This document shows, piece by piece, positions 1 through 5,039 of a stretch of DNA of 5,039 nt. The position numbers and the translations under genes are program-made. The stretch is from Desulfobulbaceae bacterium UBA5123 (lineage in GTDB: Bacteria > Desulfobacterota > Desulfobulbia > Desulfobulbales > UBA5123). The notes below the pieces were generated by a model. The model worked only from the letters and a program-made list of their open reading frames with translations, ran no database searches and was not told where the DNA came from. The stretch's first letter is position 1, and each line of letters begins with the position of its first letter. Location: NCBI GenBank assembly GCA_002415465.1, contig DHYT01000145.1:290-5328 (forward strand). Reading direction: 5' to 3'.

Positions 1-715
1 GCAGCCAGGCAAGATGCAGCCCCACCGCGAGCCCTTCGGCACGCCAGTCACTCAACCCCAGCAGAAAGCCGATGCCGACCTCGCGCAACCCCGCCGCTGC
101 CCCGCGCGCCGGGGTGGCAAGACGATATACATAATCGCTCTTTGGCCCGGCCGGATGCATCCGGCCATAGGTGACGCGATCATAGGTTTCCTGATAGACC
201 GCGACCCCGGTGATGCCGGCCCTGAAAAGCCTCGCGTACCCCTCGGTTTCAAGGGGCTGCACCTCGATGGAGATGGCGGCAAAACGATCCCGCAGACGCA
301 CGGCCAGGGCTTCAAGGTACTCGACGCCCACCGCCGGCGCCTCGCCGGAAACCAACAGCAGGTGATTAAAACCACGCTTCTGCAGCAGCACCGCCTCGGC
401 CTCGGCCTCATCCAGGCTGAGCGCGCGACGCTCAATGCGGTTTTCAGCGGAAAATCCGCAGTACAGACACCGGTTGGCGCAGAGATTGGACACGTACAAC
501 GGTGCGTAAATCTGGATGGTTTTCCCGAACCGCTGACCGGTGGCGGCTGCGGAGCGTGAGGCCATGGCGGCGAGAAACGGTTCGGCGGCGGGGGAGAGGA
601 GGGCGGCAAGATCGCGCTCCCCCGGCCGGACGCTTTGCAATGCCATCCGCACATCCGCCTCGGTGGCGCAAGCGACCAAGCGGCGCAGGTCTTCAAACTC
701 CGGGGTAACAAACAT
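1..715 (-). CDS. thiH: 2-iminoacetate synthase ThiH (dehydroglycine synthase), C-terminus cut by window edge
   Basis: Radical SAM enzyme that cleaves tyrosine to dehydroglycine (2-iminoacetate) and p-cresol, supplying the C-N unit of the thiazole ring to ThiG in the cytoplasm. I translated it from the ATG at 713-715; the frame stays open to the left edge, giving 238 residues against roughly 370 for the family, so the C-terminal third is missing. The radical SAM cluster motif is visible as CANRCLYCGF at residues 79-88, with C79, C83 and C86 as the 4Fe-4S ligands, preceded by IYAPLYVSN (69-77), a stretch typical of ThiH. A GEAP segment and VQPLETEGY follow in the barrel core. It begins 8 bases after the thiG stop with no good Shine-Dalgarno, suggesting translational coupling. 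Use of oxygen-sensitive ThiH rather than the oxidase ThiO suits an anaerobe. Very sure of family. Confidence 0.95.
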   Translation of the reverse strand, partial: MFVTPEFEDLRRLVACATEADVRMALQSVRPGERDLAALLSPAAEPFLAAMASRSAAATGQRFGKTIQIYAPLYVSNLCANRCLYCGFSAENRIERRALSLDEAEAEAVLLQKRGFNHLLLVSGEAPAVGVEYLEALAVRLRDRFAAISIEVQPLETEGYARLFRAGITGVAVYQETYDRVTYGRMHPAGPKSDYVYRLATPARGAAAGLREVGIGFLLGLSDWRAEGLAVGLHLAWL

Positions 716-723
716 CGTCGGTC

Positions 724-1491
724 TCAACGCAGGAAGTCAAGGCCGGTTTCCGGCGACGAGGCGCTGGCATTGTCCCGCGCCTCACCCAACCCGGCCTCAT
801 AGGCGTCACGCCCGGCCGCCACCGCCATGGCAAAGGCCCGCGCCATCCGCACCGGGTCGCCGGAGACGGCGATGGCGGTATTGACCAGCACCGCATCGGC
901 GCCCATCTCCATGGCTAAAGCGGCATGGGAAGGCGCGCCGAGCCCGGCGTCAACAACCACCGGCACCCGCGCCTGCTCGATGATGATCCGTACCTGGAAG
1001 GCGGTGACGATGCCCTGGTTGGTGCCGATGGGTGAGCCCAGCGGCATCACCGCCGCGGCACCGACATCCTGCAGACGGAGGGCGAGAATGGGGTCGGCAT
1101 TCATGTAGGGAAGCACGATGAAACCGTCCTTGACGAGTTCCTCGGTGGCCTTCAGGGTTTCAACCGGATCGGGCAGCAGGGTGCGCGGGTCAGGGGTCAC
1201 CTCAAGTTTCAGCCACGGCGTGCCGCCGGCGGCTCGCGCCAGGTGGGCTAGCCGGATGGCCTCCCCGGCGTCGCGGGCGCCGGAGGTATTCGGCAGCAGC
1301 AGATAACGCTCCCGGTCGAGAACCCGCATGATATCATCGGCCGGATCGGCAAGATCGACCCGTCGCAACGCCACGGTCACCATCTCGGTGCCGGAGGCGG
1401 CAAGGGCGTCACGCATCACCTCCGCCGACGCAAATTTGCCGGTTCCGCCGAACAGTCGGGAACGAAATTCCCTGCCGGCAATGGTCAACAT
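724..1491 (-). CDS. thiG: Thiazole synthase ThiG
   Basis: Builds the thiazole phosphate moiety of thiamine from 1-deoxy-D-xylulose 5-phosphate, dehydroglycine (from ThiH) and sulfur carried as ThiS thiocarboxylate. The 255-residue product has the usual ThiG length and start ([19 protein letters not shown]). It is a TIM-barrel enzyme: the Schiff-base lysine is K95 within WLKLEV (93-98), with E97 next to it; [10 protein letters not shown] (151-160) and [10 protein letters not shown] (181-190) form the active-site and phosphate-binding loops, and VLVNTAIA (201-208) follows. D181 is the conserved aspartate. The ATG at 1489-1491 is chosen because a strong TAGGAGG lies 8 bases upstream inside the end of thiS, and because the N-terminus matches the family. 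thiS ends 1 base before it, and thiH follows after 8 bases, so the three are almost certainly one transcript. Nothing appears truncated or damaged. Confidence 0.97.
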   Translation of the reverse strand: MLTIAGREFRSRLFGGTGKFASAEVMRDALAASGTEMVTVALRRVDLADPADDIMRVLDRERYLLLPNTSGARDAGEAIRLAHLARAAGGTPWLKLEVTPDPRTLLPDPVETLKATEELVKDGFIVLPYMNADPILALRLQDVGAAAVMPLGSPIGTNQGIVTAFQVRIIIEQARVPVVVDAGLGAPSHAALAMEMGADAVLVNTAIAVSGDPVRMARAFAMAVAAGRDAYEAGLGEARDNASASSPETGLDFLR

Positions 1492-1492
1492 C

Positions 1493-1693
1493 TCATCCGC
1501 CTCCTACAAATCGAATCAACTCCAACACCGAGCCATCGGTCAGGAGATGGGTATCATACGCTTCCCGCCTGAGAATCACGCCGTCGCACTCGGCCACCAC
1601 CGTATCCGGCTCCAGACCAAGGTCGTGAAGAAGATCAACAAGTTTTGTTTGAGGTGCGAGCGTGCGCTCGACACCGTTACAGAGAATCTTCAT
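1493..1693 (-). CDS. thiS: Sulfur carrier protein ThiS
   Basis: Small ubiquitin-like (beta-grasp) sulfur carrier for thiazole synthesis. Its C-terminal glycine is adenylated by ThiF and converted to a thiocarboxylate that ThiG uses as sulfur donor. The 66-residue length is exactly that of typical ThiS, it opens with [10 protein letters not shown], and it ends in RFVGGG, so the essential Gly-Gly tail is present at residues 65-66. The fold pattern of alternating strands with one helix (about residues 17-25) is consistent. It lies between thiF (27-base gap upstream) and thiG (1-base gap downstream). The bases just before the ATG read GTCATCC, not a good Shine-Dalgarno, so translation may depend partly on coupling to thiF. 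Two cysteines (C5, C36) are present, with no known role in the family. Identification is secure from length, tail and context. Confidence 0.95.
   Translation of the reverse strand: MKILCNGVERTLAPQTKLVDLLHDLGLEPDTVVAECDGVILRREAYDTHLLTDGSVLELIRFVGGG
1500..1506 (-). promoter_or_regulatory. Ribosome binding site of thiG, inside thiS
   Basis: Minus-strand TAGGAGG with an 8-base spacer to the thiG ATG. It overlaps the last codons of thiS (the glycine tail), so the ThiS C-terminal sequence and the thiG ribosome site share bases. It is the clearest Shine-Dalgarno in the thi operon and fixes the thiG start. Confidence 0.8.
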
Positions 1694-1720
1694 GGATGAC
1701 TCGCATAGACTGGGCCTGGC

Positions 1721-2518
1721 TCAATCCTCGCCAAGCAGTATCCGCACCGCCTGATTGGCCTGCTGATGCGCGGCAATGCCAACCCTGGGCGCCATCAACC
1801 CCTGTCCCGGCGCGGCGGCCGACTCGCCGTCGCCAACCAGATAAACCTTGGCGGCGATGCGGCTGGTGCGGATGGCATTGTTCTCGCCAAAGCCAGCAAC
1901 CCCGGACGCCCCCACATACCCGATCCCCTTGAGATCGGTAAGCGCCACCCGCAAGGCCTCGGCCTTCATCACCGCATCATCGAAACATTCCACCAGCACA
2001 TCGACAGCGCCGAAAAGTCGGCCGATGGCCTTGGCGGTGAGCCGTTCGTTGACTGTTTCAATCTGTAGATGCGGGTTGACCCTGGCAATGGTCTCCCGCA
2101 AGGCATCCGTCTTCGCCATCCCGATCTGATCGACGAAGTAATGCTGCCGGTTCAGGTTGGTGGGCTCAACCAGATCAAAATCGGCGAGCAGCATCCGGCC
2201 GACGCCGATTCTGGCCAGCGCAAGCGCCACCGCCGAACCGAGTCCACCCAGGCCCATGATCCCCACCGACGCCTGCCTGACCCGCGCGTGAACGCCGGGC
2301 GTATGGCGGGCATGGAGGAGATAGTCAATCTCATCGGAGGAAGGGATCTCGCCCCGTTTGATCAGCCAGCAGTGATCGCCGTCCCGCAGCTCGGTATCGG
2401 CGACAACCGGAAACCCGTTGACGATAAAGAGATCCGCCTCCGGCTTCACGGCTGCGATCAGATTGGCCAGGCGCATGCCCGCGTCAAAGGGCTGCGGCCG
2501 TTCATTCACCCAGAGCAT
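1721..2518 (-). CDS. thiF: ThiS adenylyltransferase ThiF with N-terminal ThiS-like domain
   Basis: E1-like enzyme that adenylates the C-terminus of ThiS using ATP, the first step of sulfur loading. The 265-residue protein has two parts. Residues 1-55 resemble a ThiS-like beta-grasp domain (VNERPQPFDAGMRLANL, then FIVNGFPVVADTELRDGDH), without a Gly-Gly end. Residues about 80-265 are the Rossmann-type ThiF/MoeB domain: nucleotide loop GLGGLGS at 89-95, ADFD at 112-115 ending strand 2 (D113), NLNRQ at 121-125 with R124, K136, and ECFDDA at 177-182. Only two cysteines occur (C50, C178), so the paired CxxC zinc ligands of E. coli ThiF are absent; this matches the short ThiF family common in anaerobes. 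The start is set by an in-frame stop at 2537-2539 and no other ATG after it before 2518. The ribosome site is poor (GGGGA only 2 bases away). First gene of the thi operon. Confidence 0.93.
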   Translation of the reverse strand: MLWVNERPQPFDAGMRLANLIAAVKPEADLFIVNGFPVVADTELRDGDHCWLIKRGEIPSSDEIDYLLHARHTPGVHARVRQASVGIMGLGGLGSAVALALARIGVGRMLLADFDLVEPTNLNRQHYFVDQIGMAKTDALRETIARVNPHLQIETVNERLTAKAIGRLFGAVDVLVECFDDAVMKAEALRVALTDLKGIGYVGASGVAGFGENNAIRTSRIAAKVYLVGDGESAAAPGQGLMAPRVGIAAHQQANQAVRILLGED

Positions 2519-2650
2519 AATCCCCGTAGACCCACGTCAACAAAAGCGGTAAAGATACCTTACCTTCGCCCCTTATGGTAGGTTTTTTTCGCAAACCGCT
2601 TCGGTGCGCGGCGTGCCCTCCGCCCATGGCGAATGCGTCGGGTCAGGACT

Positions 2651-2677
2651 AATATATTGATACCAAAGAGGAAACAA
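2651..2677 (-). promoter_or_regulatory. Candidate sigma-70 type promoter for the thi operon
   Basis: On the minus strand TATATT (2651-2656) matches five of six bases of a -10 box. TTGTTT (2672-2677) lies 15 bases upstream as a poor -35 match with a short spacer. This would give a leader of about 125 bases before thiF. It overlaps the left arm of the inverted repeat, so that repeat could influence it. The call rests on sequence resemblance alone. Confidence 0.2.
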
Positions 2678-2748
2678 TGTTACCTGTTGCAGGCCGACGG
2701 AAAGCATGGTATTAAGCCGCTCTGCGTAAACAACAGGTCTTGGTATCA
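2658..2748. repeat. Nested inverted repeat, 91 bases
   Basis: The outer arms TGATACCAA (2658-2666) and TTGGTATCA (2740-2748) are perfect complements over 9 bases. The inner arms ACCTGTTG (2682-2689) and CAACAGGT (2731-2738) are perfect over 8 bases. The outer and inner blocks are 15 bases apart on the left but 1 base apart on the right, so the arms look like one repeat with an insertion in the left copy. A further weak pairing, GCAG (2689-2692) with CTGC (2722-2725), could extend the fold inward. There is no T-run after it, no transposase, and no clear target-site duplication. It could be a degenerate small inverted-repeat element, a structured RNA or a binding region. The repeat itself is plain in the sequence; its role is unknown. 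Confidence 0.65.
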
Positions 2749-2806
2749 GCCTGAAATAGCGCCTTTTATGCCTTGCCGGGCAGACCACTCACCGGCCAGG
2801 ACGCCA

Positions 2807-2936
2807 CCCCTGCACAGGGGCAAACAGTAAGCGAGCACACTTGATGTTAGCACCTTCCACCGTCAGTGAAAATCTGCCCTCGGCAGATGCGGCCACCCCA
2901 TCCCGGTCGGCCATTTTCCGGGCACTGCACGCCCGG
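2807..2936 (+). other. Cluster of three short perfect hairpins upstream of the ACT gene
   Basis: Three self-complementary stretches lie close together: CCCCTGCACAGGGG (2807-2820, a tight 5-6 bp stem); ATCTGCC-CTC-GGCAGAT (2872-2888, 7 bp with a 3-base loop); and CCGGGC-N7-GCCCGG (2918-2936, 6 bp). If transcription of the ACT gene starts upstream, its leader would be well structured. I recognise no known riboswitch class in it. GC-rich sequence gives such stems by chance fairly often, so a function is only a possibility. Confidence 0.35.
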
Positions 2937-3026
2937 CTGCAACCCAATCGCAAACAATCCGCACCATATACGTCCCCGGTGGCGGGAATCAACGCAAACC
3001 TGCCCCTCAACAGACATGAGAGCACC

Positions 3027-3458
3027 ATGAAAGTTGACCAACTGGCGGTATTCCTCGAGGACGGTTCAGGCCGACTGGCCGATGTCACCGCAATCCTGGC
3101 TGAAAACGGCATCAGCATCCGCGCCCTGTCTCTTGCAGACACCGCCGCCTTTGCCATCCTGCGAATGATCGTCAACGACAACGAGAAGGCCCGGCAAATC
3201 CTTCAGGAAAACGGGTTTACCGTCGGCAAAAACGAGGTGCTGGTGCTGGAGGTGCCGGACAAGCCCGGCGGTCTCGCCAGTGTCCTCGACACCGCCAGGG
3301 CCAACGACCTGCAGGTGGAGTACATGTACGCCTTTGTCCACAAGGCCGGCGATGCCGGGCTGATCATCTTCCGCTTCGCGGATCCGGACAAGGCGCTGGG
3401 CGTCCTCAGCAAGGAAGGGATTCGGGTCCTCAGCGGCGAAGATATCTACGCCATCTGA
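3027..3458 (+). CDS. Stand-alone tandem ACT-domain protein (COG4747-like)
   Basis: A 143-residue cytoplasmic protein made of two ACT domains and nothing else. ACT domains bind small ligands, usually amino acids, and control partner enzymes; no catalytic domain is present. Domain 1 spans about residues 3-66, with the ligand-loop motif EDGSGRLADV (11-20) followed by the helix ILAENGISI. Domain 2 spans about 70-138, with VPDKPGGLASV (76-86). Length and architecture match the small double-ACT proteins often found beside phenylacetate-CoA ligase genes in anaerobes, though none is seen here. The start at 3027 is preferred because MKVDQLAVFLEDG begins the first ACT strand directly; a weak GAGAG precedes it by 4 bases. 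In-frame TTG/ATG codons at 2841/2844 would add about 60 low-similarity residues. It is divergent from thiF and convergent with rplQ, and looks monocistronic. Ligand and partner cannot be told from the sequence. Confidence 0.88.
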   Translation: MKVDQLAVFLEDGSGRLADVTAILAENGISIRALSLADTAAFAILRMIVNDNEKARQILQENGFTVGKNEVLVLEVPDKPGGLASVLDTARANDLQVEYMYAFVHKAGDAGLIIFRFADPDKALGVLSKEGIRVLSGEDIYAI

Positions 3459-3519
3459 AACAGAAACGCACACCGCCGGGGGCTTGGCGCCAGTTAAACC
3501 ACCGCCTGCTTCTCAAATC

Positions 3520-3559
3520 AAAAAAAGCCGACCGAGTCATAGACTCAGTCGGCTTTTTT
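3520..3559. terminator. Bidirectional intrinsic terminator between the ACT gene and rplQ
   Basis: Stem GCCGAC (3527-3532) pairs with GTCGGC (3548-3553). After one C/A mismatch, GAGTC (3534-3538) pairs with GACTC (3542-3546) around an ATA loop. An A7 run (3520-3526) lies on the left and a T6 run (3554-3559) on the right, so the hairpin is followed by a U-run whichever strand is read. It stands about 60 bases after the ACT stop and about 22 bases after the rplQ stop, ending both convergent units. Among the clearest regulatory features of the window. Confidence 0.93.
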
Positions 3560-3581
3560 GTTGTATCGGGGCTGTCTCGGC

Positions 3582-3971
3582 TTAGTTGGCTGCTGCCGCC
3601 TCGCCCTTGCCTTCGGCGTAGTTGACAAGCTCAAGGATCGCCATGTCTGCGGCGTCACCCTGACGTTGTCCGGTACGGATGATCCGGGTATACCCGCCAT
3701 TCCGCTCCATGTACTCGTCCTTCAGCCCTTCAAACAGTTTGGCAACCACGGCTGAATCACGGATAAAGGAAAGTGCCTGCCGGCGCGCATGCAGGTCGCC
3801 CCTCTTGCCAAGGGTGATCATCTTGTCCGCGATCCGACGAACTTCCTTCGCCTTGGGTACAGTGGTTACAATACGCTCGTGCTCAAGCAGCGAGGTGACC
3901 ATGTTCCTGATCATCGCCTTCTTGTGAGAAGCGGTCCTGCCCAGTCGTTTTCCTGCCTTCTTATGCCTCAT
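3582..3971 (-). CDS. rplQ: 50S ribosomal protein bL17
   Basis: Large-subunit ribosomal protein bL17, which binds 23S rRNA near the peptide exit region. The 129-residue product starts with [12 protein letters not shown], as bL17 proteins do, and shows the family signature around [16 protein letters not shown] (34-49) and the conserved GGYTRI near residues 92-97. After about residue 120 it ends in a short alanine-rich tail (GKGEAAAAN), within normal variation. The ATG is preceded by GAGGTT about 8 bases upstream. It lies 25 bases after rpoA, the standard last position of the bacterial alpha operon, and is followed by the hairpin terminator at 3520-3559. Identification is secure. Confidence 0.98.
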   Translation of the reverse strand: MRHKKAGKRLGRTASHKKAMIRNMVTSLLEHERIVTTVPKAKEVRRIADKMITLGKRGDLHARRQALSFIRDSAVVAKLFEGLKDEYMERNGGYTRIIRTGQRQGDAADMAILELVNYAEGKGEAAAAN

Positions 3972-3996
3972 TTTGCAACCTCAATCTATATCGTTT

Positions 3997-5028
3997 CTAC
4001 TCTTCCACGGTCTCGGAAGATGCAGGAGGCTCCCAGCCCTCAATTTTCATCCCCAGGCCAAGGTCCATCTCCGAAAGCAACTGCTTGATCTCGTTAAGGG
4101 ACTTACGACCAAAGTTCTTCGTCTTCAACATCTCCGCCTCGGTTTTCTGCACCAGTTCGCCGATATGGCGAATCTCGGCGTTACGCAGGCAATTGGCGGA
4201 GCGGACTGACAGCTCAAGATCCTCGACACTGCGATAGAGGTTGTCGTTGAGCGGCGTTGATTCCGACTCCACGACATGTTCGGCCTCAGGCTCGGCATGG
4301 TCCTCATCAAAGTTGATGAAGATGGTCATCTGCTCCTTGAGTATCTTGGCCGAATAAGCCAACGCGTCTTCGGGGGTGATGCTGCCGTCGGTATGCACTT
4401 CCATGGTCAACTTGTCATAATCGGTCTGCTGACCGACGCGTGCCTGGCTGACGATGACTTTTACCTGTTTGATCGGGGTGAAGATGGAATCGATGGCAAT
4501 GACGCCGATGCTCTGCTCTTCGTGCCGATTTCTCTCCGCCGGGGAATACCCCTTGCCCCACTGCACTTCCAGTTCGGCGACGAACCTGCCCTCGCCGCTG
4601 GTAATGGTGCAGATATGCTTTTCGGGGTTCATCACCTCGACGGTGCCGTCACTGATGATATCCGCTGCCGTTACCGGCCCGGGCGTGGTCTTCTCAATCC
4701 GTACGACCTTGGCGTCCGTGGAGTTCAGCTTCAAACGGACTTCCTTGAGATTCAGGATGATTCCGGTCACATCCTCAAGGACGCCGGGGATGGTCGAAAA
4801 CTCATGCAGCGCTCCATCGATCTTGATGGAGGTGATCGCAGCGCCCTGAATCGAGGAGAGCAGTATCCGCCGCAAGGAGTTGCCGATGGTGGTGGCAAAA
4901 CCACGCTCAAGCGGCTGGCAAACGAATTTACCATACGTGTTGGTATGGCTTTCCTTGTCCAGCAGCAGCCGCTCAGGCATGATCAGTTCACGCCAATTTC
5001 GGTAAAATGGAGCTGACTCTTGTGTCAT
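3997..5028 (-). CDS. rpoA: DNA-directed RNA polymerase subunit alpha
   Basis: The alpha subunit dimerises to start RNA polymerase assembly and contacts upstream promoter DNA and activators. The 343-residue product is close to the family norm (329 in E. coli), slightly longer. The N-terminal domain (about 10-240) shows [10 protein letters not shown] (10-19) and the assembly segment [17 protein letters not shown] (49-65). An acidic linker (about 241-262) leads to the C-terminal domain with [18 protein letters not shown] (264-281), where R276, N279 and C280 correspond to the DNA-binding R265, N268 and C269 of E. coli, and [11 protein letters not shown] (301-311). The start at 5028 has only a weak GAG upstream; an internal ATG at residue 17 would remove the conserved RNWRELI, so the longer form is preferred. 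It is co-transcribed with rplQ. Only 11 bases lie upstream in the window, where rpsD would normally sit. Confidence 0.98.
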   Translation of the reverse strand: MTQESAPFYRNWRELIMPERLLLDKESHTNTYGKFVCQPLERGFATTIGNSLRRILLSSIQGAAITSIKIDGALHEFSTIPGVLEDVTGIILNLKEVRLKLNSTDAKVVRIEKTTPGPVTAADIISDGTVEVMNPEKHICTITSGEGRFVAELEVQWGKGYSPAERNRHEEQSIGVIAIDSIFTPIKQVKVIVSQARVGQQTDYDKLTMEVHTDGSITPEDALAYSAKILKEQMTIFINFDEDHAEPEAEHVVESESTPLNDNLYRSVEDLELSVRSANCLRNAEIRHIGELVQKTEAEMLKTKNFGRKSLNEIKQLLSEMDLGLGMKIEGWEPPASSETVEE

Positions 5029-5039
5029 GGTATGCTCGT

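Larger units (their letters stand above)
2519..3026. other. Intergenic region between divergent thiF and ACT gene, no convincing gene
   Basis: About 508 bases between the thiF start (minus strand) and the ACT-protein start (plus strand). Short open frames exist on both strands, but none has a recognisable protein, good start site or family-like composition. The region contains a 91-base nested inverted repeat (2658-2748), a possible thiF promoter near 2651-2677, and three short perfect hairpins between 2807 and 2936. A T7 run at 2583-2589 follows a weak stem. I looked on the minus strand for the TPP riboswitch core (CTGAGA and CCTGAT followed by GCGTAGGGA) and did not see it. The divergent promoters of both units should lie here. 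Confidence 0.7.

Noticed and set aside
14..559. Long plus-strand open frame opposite thiH
   Set aside because: It is the antisense shadow of thiH, which has a clear radical SAM motif and operon context; the plus-strand product is arginine/proline-rich and unrecognisable.
2558..2589. Weak stem (CTTACC with GGTAGG) followed by T7, a possible plus-strand terminator
   Set aside because: The stem has only six pairs including one G-T, and no plus-strand gene lies upstream that would need it.
2588..2640. GC-rich stretch with a GGCG/CGCC stem that looks like a dispersed genomic repeat
   Set aside because: It gave only a vague impression of familiarity; a single copy within this window gives no support for calling a repeat.
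2573..2830. Short open frames on both strands (about 65-71 codons)
   Set aside because: No recognisable domain and no convincing ribosome site; the frames run across the inverted repeat, whose structure explains the sequence better than coding does.
2807..2850. Resemblance of CACAGGGGCAAAC to a c-di-GMP (GEMM) riboswitch segment
   Set aside because: The required downstream GACGCAAAGCC element and the second stem are absent, so only a short chance match remains.
2841..3026. N-terminal extension of the ACT protein from TTG/ATG at 2841/2844
   Set aside because: The added ~60 residues have no fold or family resemblance and a mixed, low-complexity composition, while the ACT fold begins exactly at the ATG at 3027.
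4276..5016. 246-codon plus-strand open frame opposite rpoA
   Set aside because: It is antisense to a certain rpoA gene and its product matches no family I know; long antisense frames are common opposite GC-rich genes.

Overview
The window reads as ordinary core genome of a GC-rich, probably anaerobic bacterium. The sequences of RpoA, bL17 and ThiF, and the use of ThiH for the glycine-imine step, fit a member of the Desulfobacterota (delta-proteobacterial sulfate reducers and relatives). That placement is by eye from remembered family sequences; phylum-level confidence is moderate and nothing finer is supported.

Left part (1-2518, all on the minus strand): a compact thiamine-thiazole operon read thiF - thiS - thiG - thiH, with gaps of 27, 1 and 8 bases. 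ThiF activates the C-terminal glycine of the sulfur carrier ThiS. ThiH makes dehydroglycine from tyrosine. ThiG condenses deoxyxylulose phosphate, dehydroglycine and ThiS thiocarboxylate into the thiazole ring. ThiH runs off the left edge, so about the last third of the protein is missing. ThiF carries an extra N-terminal ThiS-like beta-grasp domain, although a separate, normal ThiS is encoded beside it.

Middle part (2519-3026): about 508 bases with no convincing gene. They separate the divergent thi operon and ACT gene. The stretch holds a 91-base nested inverted repeat and several short perfect hairpins. I find no TPP riboswitch ahead of thiF.

Right part (3027-5039): a plus-strand gene for a small stand-alone protein with two ACT domains, followed by a strong hairpin terminator with an A-run on one side and a T-run on the other. 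Converging on it from the right is the end of the ribosomal alpha operon, rpoA then rplQ (minus strand). The same terminator can serve both transcription units. I see no mobile element gene, CRISPR array, tRNA or rRNA. The items most worth a second look are the ThiF fusion and the nested inverted repeat; I did not find a clearly new system.
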